NCBI RefSeq assembly: GCF_963678635.1
Contig: NC_087071.1
Span: 1,230,537 to 1,294,536, forward strand
Source of the DNA: Symsagittifera roscoffensis
Taxonomy: Eukaryota; Xenacoelomorpha; Acoela; Convolutidae
Reading direction: 5' to 3'
DNA length: 64,000 nt
The notes beneath the pieces were generated by a model that saw only the letters and a list, made by a program, of their open reading frames with translations, had not been told where the DNA came from and searched no databases. Shown piece by piece: positions 24,414-34,932 of this stretch (within the stretch, counting starts at the first letter, position 1; each line of letters opens with the position of its first letter). A program made the position numbers and the translations under genes.

Positions 24414-24431
24414 TGGTGCGACCATAAGTCT
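24414..24431 (+). other. Candidate primer-binding site
   Basis: TGGTGCGACCATAAGTCT starts two bases after the LTR CA end. It begins TGG, as needed to pair with a tRNA 3' CCA. The following bases (CGAAC) resemble the complement of a T-loop, but the spacing to TGG is one base off a standard acceptor plus T stem. The priming tRNA is not identified. The equivalent site of copy 2 is in the N gap. Confidence 0.6.
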
Positions 24432-24499
24432 CGAACAAGACCTTACTAGATTAGAATTAACCAAAAATAGATTAGAAATTAGACAAAAACATTTACAAA

Positions 24500-24733
24500 A
24501 TGTTATACGACAATAATTTAATTGAAATGTCTCTCCGACTCAATAGATCAGAGCCAATATTCCGAACCATAACAGAACTACCCGGAATTGGAAGAAGACC
24601 TCGAACCAAAGACGACATACGACAAAGTAGAAACTTGCCGTATAGTTATATGATAGTTCGGCAAAAGCCAGAACAAACTTTTATATTTCGAATACTACTT
24701 GCAATGAATTTAGATTTCCATTTGCAAACATAA
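24500..24733 (+). CDS. Small leader ORF, 77 aa, doubtful
   Basis: This ORF lies just after the PBS, with Arg-rich stretches such as GRRPRTKDD. The first two thirds are recognisable in copy 2 (42227-42380), but the few differences there are amino-acid changing and the frame shifts after RNLP. That argues against strong protein-level selection. It could be a leader uORF or an exon used in spliced messages. No family is recognised. Confidence 0.25.
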   Translation: MLYDNNLIEMSLRLNRSEPIFRTITELPGIGRRPRTKDDIRQSRNLPYSYMIVRQKPEQTFIFRILLAMNLDFHLQT

Positions 24734-25667
24734 AACCTTGAAGCTACTCTTCAAAATTATTTCAGGCGCTAAACAAAATTAATATTATACAATAACGATT
24801 GATAAAAAGATCTAAGATCGTTTTCCTAAAACTCTGCAGTATTATACAAAACATGTTTGAAAAATATTTATTGGAAAATAAAAATAAAAATTAGTAGCAT
24901 GACAATAAATGGTTAGTAATCATAAATCATCTTGTTGTTCCAGCTTCATCACCTAAAACATAACAGCAATCATCAACTCACTAATATCATCAAAACACTA
25001 AATCTTTCCTTTACACACATTTAAAAATTTATTAAAACTTAAATTCACTTAATTTTAAAATCAGATCATCAAGGCTTATCCTTGGATCTTAAATCATTTT
25101 CTACTTAATTAAATTTCAAATTTGATCATCAAGGCTTATCCTTGGATCAAACAGAACAACTTTGTTCTCCCCCACCCACTTAATTAGTGTCTAACGACCT
25201 CAAACGTCGATTCACTACCCAACCCTTTCTAAAGACCTAAGACTAATAGAAATTTTTAAACAAAACTAATCATTCAAATTAGGATAAACAGTGAAGAACT
25301 TCGGTTATTCATCCTTCACTTGACCCCCCCCCCCCTCTTACCAGACCCAGGATAATCTTAGACTTAGTAAGTTTAAAATAGTATCTAACGAACTACTCGC
25401 GTTCTAATTATACCTGAACCTTGTGGATCGATTTACTATTCTCCAACCCTTGAACACAATCACTACCCCTAAGTAAGATTAAGTAAGTTAACACCTTAGC
25501 TTATACTAGTCACGAGAAAGTAAAAATCATTCTTCGGAATCGATATACTTTTCTCTCCAACCCTGAACAAATAGACCCAGGTTAAGCTAACCAAAAAATC
25601 GTAAGAACTAACAGTTTAGGAAAATAGAAATCATTTAACAACCTTTGCATCCGTCATTCTAAACCTT
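24734..25667 (+). other. Structured 5' leader with splice-donor-like sites
   Basis: This is about 0.9 kb of noncoding leader, well conserved in copy 2 (42421-43350). It holds twin hairpins at 25064-25088 and 25124-25148. GTAAGT-type splice donors occur at 25367, 25473 and 25483, all also present in copy 2. A possible acceptor with CTAAC upstream ends at 25619. A run of C at about 25323 differs in length between copies. Motifs resembling TTCTCCAACCCTTGAAC recur three times. Donors here could serve spliced env-type messages; this is inference. Confidence 0.5.
25064..25148 (+). promoter_or_regulatory. Twin identical leader stem-loops
   Basis: Two identical 25-nt sequences (25064-25088 and 25124-25148), 60 nt apart start to start, each fold as GATC..CAAGG, loop CTTAT, CCTTG..GATC with a small bulge. 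Copy 2 keeps both (42747-42771 and 42809-42833) with one change in each. Paired leader hairpins are typical of retroviral packaging or dimerisation signals; the role here is inferred. Confidence 0.6.
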
Positions 25668-26135
25668 ATGTCATTTAAAAACCTAGGAAATAAACAAACA
25701 ATCATTTTACACAATTGTGAAATAGATAACAAAAAATACGACCTTGTAATCACACCTCATACACAAACAGTTGGATACATTCGCACAAAACGACAAACAC
25801 TAAAGAGGAAAATAATAACTAAACAAAGACAAATAACACGAAAAAGATTTTCAAAAAATCGAAACGCATTTTCAGAATCAGAAACCAACAGTTTAGACGA
25901 ACTTTACAAACTAAAAGAATCAATAGATAAAAATTACCCACAACACGATCAATTATATTTTTCTGACTCAGAAACAACTTCAAATTCATCACAAAGAGGA
26001 AAAAGAAGAATAAAAAAACAGTACAAACACAAACCAGTACATCTATACAATTGGAATCAACCAATTAGACACATTAATAATTACATATTAACAGTCATCG
26101 AACGGAAAAATGAGTTCAACACACACCCCAGGTGA
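25668..26135 (+). CDS. ORF0: Arg/Lys-rich pre-gag protein, 155 aa
   Basis: This small strongly basic protein is encoded between leader and gag and overlaps the gag start by 26 nt in another frame. Residues about 43-65 form an Arg/Lys-rich stretch (KRQTLKRKIITKQRQITRKR). A second basic patch, GKRRIKKQYKHK, follows near residues 113-124, with Ser/Asp/Glu-rich segments (FSESET, FSDSETTSNSS) between. It has no signal peptide or membrane segment. The composition recalls Rev/Rex-type RNA-binding regulators, but no homology is recognised and the function is unknown. Copy 2 keeps the first 75 or so codons almost unchanged and then shifts frame. The overlap suggests leaky scanning or a spliced message. 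Confidence 0.65.
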   Translation: MSFKNLGNKQTIILHNCEIDNKKYDLVITPHTQTVGYIRTKRQTLKRKIITKQRQITRKRFSKNRNAFSESETNSLDELYKLKESIDKNYPQHDQLYFSDSETTSNSSQRGKRRIKKQYKHKPVHLYNWNQPIRHINNYILTVIERKNEFNTHPR

Positions 26136-29100
26136 CGAAACTCCAGATGATGATGAAATCTTTCCTTTTATAGTAGATGCAGATACTGATAGAGGACAAC
26201 ACATATTTTGTCAAAATTTACTCGTAAATTTATTTGAACCCGGAATCAGTCCATGTAAAACAGAGTTCCCCGATGTAAAAATCAAAAGACAAATCATAGA
26301 TCACTATCTAAAAGATATATGCAACATAACACAACAGTATGAAATCTACTCTATAGAATTCACTTCCCCAAACCATAATAATAGAAAATATACTATTCAA
26401 ACAGACGATCTTGATTTAGAATTTTCGAAAGTTTTTTCAGAATATATAAAAAGCATCCAATACCATAACTCACAAAGAGCAAACTCCATTTTCACCAATG
26501 AAGTTTTCGCAATAATATATAGTTATATTTCGATATTAGAAAACGAAATCCCATTAACAAATGTCTCACCGACAGAAACATCTAAACATTTAAGAGTACG
26601 ACATGAAATCACACTACTCTCTAGTTATTTAAACATCATTAAAGAAAATTTCACGAAAGACGACGTTTCACAACATACCAAACACGATTTACAAAAAATT
26701 TTGGCATGGTTCATAATAGATTATTTCACACACAATATTGATTTAATTGCACAAGCAAGAAAAAATTTTAGACCCCAAAATTCGAACGATGATACCGCTA
26801 TCACAGAACAATCAGATTATGTTTGGGACCCCGAATGGTCTCATCCCGCATTTATAAGCTTTCCACAATCAATCTCAAGTCAAGCAATAGGTACAATATC
26901 TTACATAAAAGATTATGTAAGAGTAATACCATTAACAATTGATGCAACACCATTAAACTATAATACATTTTTACCCGATACACAAAATAATAGTTTAAAC
27001 TCTACAGTCATACACAACGAAAACCTCAATGGAACTAGGAATCTTACTCAACAAGATATCCAGACACCATCACACTTCATAAATGAAGAAATTGTACACA
27101 CAACAACTACACAACAAAGTATTTCACCAATACGCCCAAATTTAACAACACCAAGAAATACAAATCCTTCACAAACACAAGTAACCTTACAATCAACCGT
27201 TAAACCTTCGGTTGCTCCAAAATATTCACATATGGATTACCAAACATATAGACCCATGACAATACCATCAAAAACACGCAAAACATTCACTAGAAACAAC
27301 TTTGCAGACCATAATTATAATTATACACATCCATCAAAAACAAATTATCAACCACAAAGGAATTTTAATCAATATACAAAACCTCGAAACTGGGATAACC
27401 CAACAGCCCAATATAATTCCAAAAATTTTCAACCAAATCCTCCACAGGATCGCAGTGAAAATTACCCATTTTTTCAACAAAATAAAAATAAAAAACAAAC
27501 ATCTTATCAAATGGATTATTTATCCTCAGATGATGATTTCTTACAACCAGATATATTTGCACAAAATACTCAAGAATATCGTAGACAAGGAATACAGAAA
27601 ACATGTACAAATCATAGAAATTTTTCTCCACAACCAATAGATGCACAACATCAACAACCAATTCAACAACAAAATCCAATTAATACACAATCTTTTCAAC
27701 CAATTCAACAACAAAATCCAATGACTGCACACTCGTATCAAGCATCACAAATGCAAAATGAGATACCACTTCCATATTATCTCCAACAACATGAAATAAC
27801 AAGAAACCAACTTTCAAATTTTTCTCAAATGCCAAATGCAGCAGAATCATTACAAATGACAATGAATCCATACCTAATGGGTGGATCATCAATAACATCA
27901 AACAAACCTTTAATGGTTTTCACAGGAACAGACCCTGAATACTCTGTAGAAGATTATTTAAATGCAGTAACAGCAAATTTGATTTTAAACATTGGACCTG
28001 AACCAATTAATACGCCACTACACCAAAACTGGATACATCGACGCACAGCGTTAATACAAACAACCTTAGATGGCGCAGCCCAAAAATGGTTTTCAGTACT
28101 ACCTCTAGAAATAAAATCAAACTGGAAAAGATTTACACAAGAATTTTCAAAAATGTTTGACTCCGAAAGAAACAAACAACAACAAAGAGTTTTATGTAAT
28201 GAAATTCGCAGATTACCAAACGAAACCATCAAGCAAATAGCAGTAAGAATCGAAACACTAGTTCGAAAAGCATATTCATTAAATACACATGACTATAAAA
28301 ACACAAAGATGACAGAAATCTTAATGATGACCTTAACACCACAATTAAGGAAAATAGCAATAAAAAAGAGAGCATCTCATCCTTCTTCAATTCGAGAACC
28401 CGATTTAGATTTTCGAAAACTAGTAGACAAACTAGAACAAGCAGAAATCACGATGAAACTAGAAGAAACGGAAAATCTGAAATTACAATACGTTAACAGA
28501 ATTGAAACGACTCCCACTAATATTAATAATGTACAGGAATCAGAGACAGACCTCGTTGAAAAAATCACTGAAATACTCAATATATACGAAAAGAACCCGA
28601 ACTTTAAAGGCAAACCATCTTTCAAAAAATGGTGTAATTATTGCCGACGATACGGACATAGTATTTCCGAATGTAGACAAAAACAGCAAGATAGTCAAAA
28701 TAAACCTCAAAAATACAAAGAACCAAATAAATCATTCTATCAATACATGAAAAAAGATCAAAATCTACCAAACAAAAATGTATACAGCAACAACAGTTCA
28801 GGAAAGCCACTTCCGAACAACACAAGTTATACAAGAAATCAATCCCCATATAACTCAAGTTATAGAGGAAGATCACCAGAACGAAGAAATACACAAAATT
28901 CATCACAAAATCACTACAATAGACCAAATAGTAGAAATAACTACTCCAGATCAAATTCAAATACACAACGATTTGTTTCTAGATCTAATTCCCAATCAAG
29001 AAATAACTACTATCCAAACAATCAATCAAGAAATTCATCATACAATAGGAATAGAAACTACTCCTATAATCGAAATAGAAGTTATTCAAACAACCGAAAC

Positions 29101-32100
29101 CAGAATTACCCGAACAATCGATCAAGGAATAACTCATATAATAGATCGAACTATAACAGACCAAACAGCAATTATCAAAACAGATCGCGAAATAATTCAC
29201 AAAATCGACACCCAAGTTATAATAATCGTTATAGAAATTATTCCCAATCACCACACCGGAATAATAATCACTATAATAACTCTAATAATCGTCATAGAAG
29301 CAGTACACCTAAACATCAAAGACAAATCAATCAAGTACAATCTAACCCAGAAACAACATCAGACCCTCCAGGTATTGATGACACAGTAACTGATAAGTTA
29401 CAACTCAATCAAATAAATTGTACATCATCAGATTCAGAAAGTGATACTGAAAACACTCTTTCTATCAATATGATAAAAGTCGAAAATGACTATGAATCTG
29501 TCATATATGAACAACCCTTTCCATCACACATATATGAAAATCAATCAGAAATTCTTCAAAATTATTACACTACACCCATAAATTCCACACCAACGACGCA
29601 AGAAACAAACGAGATTAACACTACAGATCAAACCAATAAAAATACCAAAACAAAATGCTTGAATACAAACCACATTTATCAAAATATACAAAAAAAACAA
29701 CCCAAAGAAAAAATTTGGACAATACCATTTCTCTTAGAAAGCCCAAGAAATAAAGAATTTCAACCACCAGACCTTGAAATAGATTTTTTAATTGATTCAG
29801 GAGCAGAATCAAACATAATAAACATTCCCACATGGAATGAAATAAAAACCTTACACCCAAAGCTAACACCTCTTGAAACCTCCAGTAAGCTAGCAACAGC
29901 ACAAGGATCAACATTGATAAACTACGGAAAAATCCAATTATTTCTCCTCCCTACCAGAACAATGGAGCAAAGCAAAATTTTAAATAAGCCATTTAAACAA
30001 ATATTCCATATCACTGATATTAAATATAATATCATTGCAATACCATTTAATTCAAAGTATATACCAACAATTAACATCCTAAACAGTAAAATATTAATCA
30101 AAGATAAATATACAAAAACAAAAGAAACATCCTTAACATTTTTTCAAAGATTAAATAAACAACCACCATTTTTTTCAAAATTTTATCCGATATTTAACCA
30201 ACAAAGAAAACACCTGAAACCACTATCAGGAAACATCTATAATTTTTCAATCAAACAAGTTCACCAATATGATAAAGAACAAAACAAACAAAAATTTTAT
30301 ATGTCAGATTTTGAATTCAAACCTATTCATAAATTTTTCAAAATCACAATCTCTTCAATAAAATATTTGAAACATTCGAATTCAGATATTATTTCCTTAC
30401 ATGTTTATAACAACACACCTTACCAAGTAACATTACCTTTAGGACTTTTAGGATATTGTGAAACCAACGCTACAATATCACCAATACACGAAAAAGCCTA
30501 TCGCGTAAATAATATACTCCAATTACTAGATATTTGCCAATCTACAATTCTTAATGAAGAATTATCTATAAATAAAATAATAAGTAACGAAAACAGAAAT
30601 ACGGATTATTTCACAAAAACTCCATATTTCAAACCTACATTCAACATAAGTAACTACACAGAGGACCAACAGAAATTTTTAACAATGTTTAATTTCCAAC
30701 ATTCACAAATAACACAAGACGAATTCGAAAAGTTAGCCAAACAGCTAATTAAATATTCATCAGTCTATGCAACATCAAAATTCGATGTTGGAAAAATCAG
30801 TTCATCACTACATCTCCCATTAAAACCAGACGCAGTTTTCAAAAAACAGAGAGCAAGTAAAGTACCAATTCACTTACATGATAAAGTAAACAGATTACTT
30901 GATATTTTAGAACAGTACAATATTATATCACCAGTTAATAAAGAAGAACAACCAAAAGGCAACACATTCATCAACCCCGTTATCATTCTAGCTAAAGGAG
31001 AATCATTAAAAATCGTTCTCGACGCTAGATACCTCAATTCACTCATAGATGAATCAAAATGCAATTGGCCCATCGAACCAATACAAGTTATTTTAACAAA
31101 AATAAACGGCAAATACTTCACAACCGCCGATATAAATAGTGCATACAATCAAATGCCACTAGATGAACAATCACGACGTTTAACACAATTTGTTATCGGA
31201 AACCAACAATATGAATTTAACCGCTTATTCTATGGAATATCCATAGGACCAGCAGCATTTTCAGCTTTTATGAGCAAAATTTTTAGACCACTAATACTCA
31301 ATAAAAACGCAATCACCTATCTAGACGATGTTTTTATGCAATCACAAACAAAAGACGAGATGTTCAATGTTTTAGAAAAATATCACCAAATACTTCAGAA
31401 CGAAAATCTGAAGGCCGCCCCCGATAAATCACACTTCTTTTTGACAAGAGTTAAATTCTTAGGACATAATATAGAAAGAAAAACAATCACTCCACTGAAA
31501 TCACGCATTGACGCTATTCAAAAACTTCAACCACCAACAAATAAAAAGAAAATCCAAGAATTTCTTGGAATGTTAAACTTTTTAAGTAAATATGTTTATA
31601 AAATGCAATTATATCTACGACCATTTTATAACATCCTTAGACAACAAAATAATTTTGAATGGAACACAGAACATCAAACACGATTTGAAGAAATAAAGAA
31701 ACTTTTAACTGAACAAATTTCAAACACAATTCCAGATTCAAATCAACCATTTTATGCAATGTGCGATGCTTCGAACTTTGGCATCGGTGCAGCACTATTA
31801 CAATCACATAATGGTACAAATAAAATGAACCTCATATCAGCAAATTCCCGATTATTCACTCAAGCAGAGCTACGACTCTCAACTCTAATGAGAGAATGTA
31901 CAGCCATAATATATACACTGACAGAATATGAATTTCTGATACTTGGATCAAAACATCCCACAGTTTTATTCACAGACCACAAACCAATCATTTTTCTTTT
32001 CACACAGAAATCTAACCCAAACCACCGAGTTTATAGATTTCAACTAATTCTAATGAAATTTCCAAACTTACATATAGTTTGGACTGCAGGAAAAAATCTT

Positions 32101-34332
32101 GCATTACCAGACACCTTAAGTCGAAATACACCACCTGAATTACTTACACGAAAAACAACAGTTGAAATACCCAAAAACATAAAATTCTACCTTGCAGAAA
32201 ACGAAACATCACCCCGATTAGAATGCAAATATGCAGTAAAAACTGATATTGAACAATCACAAATAAATAATTTACAACATTTCCCACTTTATTTAGATTG
32301 TCAAAATAATCATTATGAAGTTGATTTACTTGGAACATCAACTTTCAAACCAATCCCATATTCTCAATGGATAAAAAATAACACCCAACAAAAACGAACA
32401 AAACAACACCCGCCTAAGAAAGACCATTTTCCACTAATTGAAAAAGAAGATTTAACTGATAAAATAAATTTATCAGGACCACAAACAAATGATTCAAAAT
32501 ACACAATAAATCAAATTTTTGACCTTCACGACCCACTTGATACAATACCTTTATCTAAATTCGAAATTGAAAACATTTTTCTCCCTCCAACAGAAACAAT
32601 TACAATTTCAACACTAAAACAATACCAGAATCTTGACCCAATAATTCGACAACTAAAATCATGGCACAAATATAAAACTAAACCTAACAAAGCAGATTCA
32701 ACCATACTAGGCAACAAGACACTCCTCCGATATTTTCGCAAATTTAATTACACAACAATTAATGAAACTACAGACCTTTTAGAATACAACTTAAACGAAT
32801 CCATAGTCCCCTGTCTTCCTTTAAGTATGATTCTCATCGCTTTTAATATTTCACATACACAAAATATTAAAGGACACTCTGGATCAGAAAAAACATATTC
32901 AAATTTTATACAAAATTTTTACTTCCCAAATGCACCAATTTGGATAAAAGTACTATGCAATGATTGTATAGTATGTCAGCTAAATAAACCTTACCCAAAT
33001 CAAAAACAAATAGCACAAAAACAAGATTTTAAAGGACAAAGTTTGTACTTTAATCATCGTATCTCATTTGATACTAAAGGACCAATTTCACCCTCATCAG
33101 AAGGAAACTCCTACATTATGGTAATTGTTGACGCATTTACACATTATGTAGCACTTAACCCAGTACCACATTGTAACGCTTATTACGCTTACACAACACT
33201 CTATGAACACTGGATAGCAAAATTCGGACTACCAGAAATTTTAGTTACAGACAATGGTACAGAATTCATAAATAATGAAATAATAACACTATGTCATTTA
33301 TACAACATTAAACACAAACCACGTACATCTCATGCGCCTTGGACAAACGGCTTAGTCGAAGGTATGAACCGTTCACTACAAGAATACCTTAGATGTATCA
33401 TCAACGGAAATGATACAAAATATACCGAATGGTCAGCAGATGTAAAATTATTTCCCTTAGCATATAATTCACAAATTACGACAACTTTAGGAATGTCACC
33501 ATACGAAATGGTTTTCAACCAAAAGCCACGCAAACCAATAATGTTTACAGCAAATTCCCATAAAAACGCACAAGGTTATTGTCAACCAAATAAAGACTCA
33601 ATTTGTTATAACCTCCCATTACATACACACGATGAAGATCATTTTCATCACCCACAAATTCTTAAATTAGCCTCCGGTACACACACCGAATGGATTTTAA
33701 ATAGAGATAAGAAACACAATGAAATTTACCAAAAAATAACGAAAAAGTTATTACAAAGACAAAACATAAATGAACAAATCAATTCACGTTTTACACCAGC
33801 TTCCGATTTAAAAATTGGAACATTTGTTTTAATACCTAATTTTAATACTCAAAAAGGAATTTCTAAAAAATTACAACCCCTCCGAAAAGGACCCTACCAA
33901 ATAATTGCAAAACCCACTGATGTCACATATAAAATTACCGACTCAAACAAAAAAGAAATCGTTCAACATCGAAACAACCTATTACCTTATTACCCAAAAG
34001 AATACGCACTCCGCGAATTAACCCAATTATATTCTTTCACAGGATTAAAAATCATTCAAAATGAACCACATCTGAAAAACACAGAACAAAATGACAACCC
34101 CACCGAAAATCAAAACACAAAACCAACCACCACCAAAAACAATACGCAAAACCATAAAGAATCTCCAAAACAAAGAAAAAATAGAAAAATGACAGAACAA
34201 ATAATACCCCAAGAAGAAATAGACAAATCAGAACATAGAAAAACAACAAGACTCCGAAATCAACCACGTAAAAACTACAAAATGTTCATCCCCCAATCTA
34301 AAATATTAAAAAAAGTAGAATTTAAAAAGTAA
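26110..34332 (+). CDS. gag-pol: Gag-Pol polyprotein, single frame, 2740 aa
   Basis: Domains seen in order: an N-terminal acidic/matrix-like region; a retrotransposon capsid domain about 600-785 (PLMVFTGTDPEYSVEDYL start); one CCHC zinc knuckle about 842-855 (CNYC..GH..EC); an Asn/Arg/Ser/Tyr-rich spacer about 910-1067; an aspartic protease with DSGA at about 1229; reverse transcriptase about 1585-1835 with YLDD at 1737-1740; RNase H about 1880-2005 with its D, E, D, D acidic residues; an integrase HHCC zinc finger about 2248-2295; a catalytic triad D2321, D2381, E2417 (D,D35E); a GPY/F module about 2587-2604; and a Lys/Asn-rich tail. Gag and Pol are fused without stop or frameshift, which is less usual. 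The start ATG is chosen because copy 2 shares it (43792) with a similar N-terminus. All catalytic residues look intact. Confidence 0.95.
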   Translation: MSSTHTPGDETPDDDEIFPFIVDADTDRGQHIFCQNLLVNLFEPGISPCKTEFPDVKIKRQIIDHYLKDICNITQQYEIYSIEFTSPNHNNRKYTIQTDDLDLEFSKVFSEYIKSIQYHNSQRANSIFTNEVFAIIYSYISILENEIPLTNVSPTETSKHLRVRHEITLLSSYLNIIKENFTKDDVSQHTKHDLQKILAWFIIDYFTHNIDLIAQARKNFRPQNSNDDTAITEQSDYVWDPEWSHPAFISFPQSISSQAIGTISYIKDYVRVIPLTIDATPLNYNTFLPDTQNNSLNSTVIHNENLNGTRNLTQQDIQTPSHFINEEIVHTTTTQQSISPIRPNLTTPRNTNPSQTQVTLQSTVKPSVAPKYSHMDYQTYRPMTIPSKTRKTFTRNNFADHNYNYTHPSKTNYQPQRNFNQYTKPRNWDNPTAQYNSKNFQPNPPQDRSENYPFFQQNKNKKQTSYQMDYLSSDDDFLQPDIFAQNTQEYRRQGIQKTCTNHRNFSPQPIDAQHQQPIQQQNPINTQSFQPIQQQNPMTAHSYQASQMQNEIPLPYYLQQHEITRNQLSNFSQMPNAAESLQMTMNPYLMGGSSITSNKPLMVFTGTDPEYSVEDYLNAVTANLILNIGPEPINTPLHQNWIHRRTALIQTTLDGAAQKWFSVLPLEIKSNWKRFTQEFSKMFDSERNKQQQRVLCNEIRRLPNETIKQIAVRIETLVRKAYSLNTHDYKNTKMTEILMMTLTPQLRKIAIKKRASHPSSIREPDLDFRKLVDKLEQAEITMKLEETENLKLQYVNRIETTPTNINNVQESETDLVEKITEILNIYEKNPNFKGKPSFKKWCNYCRRYGHSISECRQKQQDSQNKPQKYKEPNKSFYQYMKKDQNLPNKNVYSNNSSGKPLPNNTSYTRNQSPYNSSYRGRSPERRNTQNSSQNHYNRPNSRNNYSRSNSNTQRFVSRSNSQSRNNYYPNNQSRNSSYNRNRNYSYNRNRSYSNNRNQNYPNNRSRNNSYNRSNYNRPNSNYQNRSRNNSQNRHPSYNNRYRNYSQSPHRNNNHYNNSNNRHRSSTPKHQRQINQVQSNPETTSDPPGIDDTVTDKLQLNQINCTSSDSESDTENTLSINMIKVENDYESVIYEQPFPSHIYENQSEILQNYYTTPINSTPTTQETNEINTTDQTNKNTKTKCLNTNHIYQNIQKKQPKEKIWTIPFLLESPRNKEFQPPDLEIDFLIDSGAESNIINIPTWNEIKTLHPKLTPLETSSKLATAQGSTLINYGKIQLFLLPTRTMEQSKILNKPFKQIFHITDIKYNIIAIPFNSKYIPTINILNSKILIKDKYTKTKETSLTFFQRLNKQPPFFSKFYPIFNQQRKHLKPLSGNIYNFSIKQVHQYDKEQNKQKFYMSDFEFKPIHKFFKITISSIKYLKHSNSDIISLHVYNNTPYQVTLPLGLLGYCETNATISPIHEKAYRVNNILQLLDICQSTILNEELSINKIISNENRNTDYFTKTPYFKPTFNISNYTEDQQKFLTMFNFQHSQITQDEFEKLAKQLIKYSSVYATSKFDVGKISSSLHLPLKPDAVFKKQRASKVPIHLHDKVNRLLDILEQYNIISPVNKEEQPKGNTFINPVIILAKGESLKIVLDARYLNSLIDESKCNWPIEPIQVILTKINGKYFTTADINSAYNQMPLDEQSRRLTQFVIGNQQYEFNRLFYGISIGPAAFSAFMSKIFRPLILNKNAITYLDDVFMQSQTKDEMFNVLEKYHQILQNENLKAAPDKSHFFLTRVKFLGHNIERKTITPLKSRIDAIQKLQPPTNKKKIQEFLGMLNFLSKYVYKMQLYLRPFYNILRQQNNFEWNTEHQTRFEEIKKLLTEQISNTIPDSNQPFYAMCDASNFGIGAALLQSHNGTNKMNLISANSRLFTQAELRLSTLMRECTAIIYTLTEYEFLILGSKHPTVLFTDHKPIIFLFTQKSNPNHRVYRFQLILMKFPNLHIVWTAGKNLALPDTLSRNTPPELLTRKTTVEIPKNIKFYLAENETSPRLECKYAVKTDIEQSQINNLQHFPLYLDCQNNHYEVDLLGTSTFKPIPYSQWIKNNTQQKRTKQHPPKKDHFPLIEKEDLTDKINLSGPQTNDSKYTINQIFDLHDPLDTIPLSKFEIENIFLPPTETITISTLKQYQNLDPIIRQLKSWHKYKTKPNKADSTILGNKTLLRYFRKFNYTTINETTDLLEYNLNESIVPCLPLSMILIAFNISHTQNIKGHSGSEKTYSNFIQNFYFPNAPIWIKVLCNDCIVCQLNKPYPNQKQIAQKQDFKGQSLYFNHRISFDTKGPISPSSEGNSYIMVIVDAFTHYVALNPVPHCNAYYAYTTLYEHWIAKFGLPEILVTDNGTEFINNEIITLCHLYNIKHKPRTSHAPWTNGLVEGMNRSLQEYLRCIINGNDTKYTEWSADVKLFPLAYNSQITTTLGMSPYEMVFNQKPRKPIMFTANSHKNAQGYCQPNKDSICYNLPLHTHDEDHFHHPQILKLASGTHTEWILNRDKKHNEIYQKITKKLLQRQNINEQINSRFTPASDLKIGTFVLIPNFNTQKGISKKLQPLRKGPYQIIAKPTDVTYKITDSNKKEIVQHRNNLLPYYPKEYALRELTQLYSFTGLKIIQNEPHLKNTEQNDNPTENQNTKPTTTKNNTQNHKESPKQRKNRKMTEQIIPQEEIDKSEHRKTTRLRNQPRKNYKMFIPQSKILKKVEFKK

Positions 34333-34932
34333 TTTTAAGATTTTATGCTTCACAATCTTGAAACCTCCGTAACATTTTTCATTTCAATTTTTCAAAATAA
34401 CATGCTCACAAGTACGCAATAATTCTAGTTCAAAATAGACCAATAGGATTCATCCAATCCGCCACTTTCTCTAACTCAAACTAAGATCAATTAGACGAAT
34501 AATCTAGAACTCCAGGCACATCTCTAACTATAACTTTACAACCTCCAGGTCAAAAATAAGCAAATCACTCCAACTTGACAGCTAAAATAAATATCGCCAT
34601 AATACCGTACCCCTCCCTTATCAAATAACCCAAAGATCAACAATATTTCCCCAACTCAGACCACGAATACCCCCAAAACAAATTTGATAACTTAGCCTAA
34701 AGTAACAAAATGAAGATTTTAATTAGCCTAAAGTATAAAAATCTCACCATACCCCGGATCATTTGACAAACAAAAATAAAGAAAAAGACGACCTCCCAGT
34801 CACCATGAAAATTGCCCCCAACAATTTTTTACAAAACTCAACCCACTTGTCAAAAAACTAATAAATAATTCGACCACACTAGAAAATCGCCTCAAACAGC
34901 AAAAAATATTCGACCAAGAGATCATTTCTTAA
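34333..34932 (+). other. Noncoding region between pol and the small ORFs
   Basis: About 600 nt without an ORF but clearly conserved in copy 2 (50317-50910). It contains a repeated TTAGCCTAAAGTA motif (about 34691 and 34719). Its 3' end runs into a pyrimidine-rich CTCTTCTCTCAAACAG ending at 34951, a good splice acceptor that copy 2 also keeps as CTCTTCTCTCGACCAG. It could be an export or translation element, or intron 3' sequence for a spliced message. Confidence 0.5.

Noticed and set aside
28778-29389. 203-aa ORF overlapping gag-pol in another frame
   Set aside because: It lies in the Asn/Arg/Ser-rich spacer, where repeated codons keep alternative frames open. The gag-pol frame explains the sequence. 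In copy 2 a frameshift simply enters this frame.
27365-34267. Many minus-strand ORFs across gag-pol, env and ORF3
   Set aside because: They are shadows of the A-rich coding strand, poor in any recognisable domain, and not conserved as frames in copy 2.
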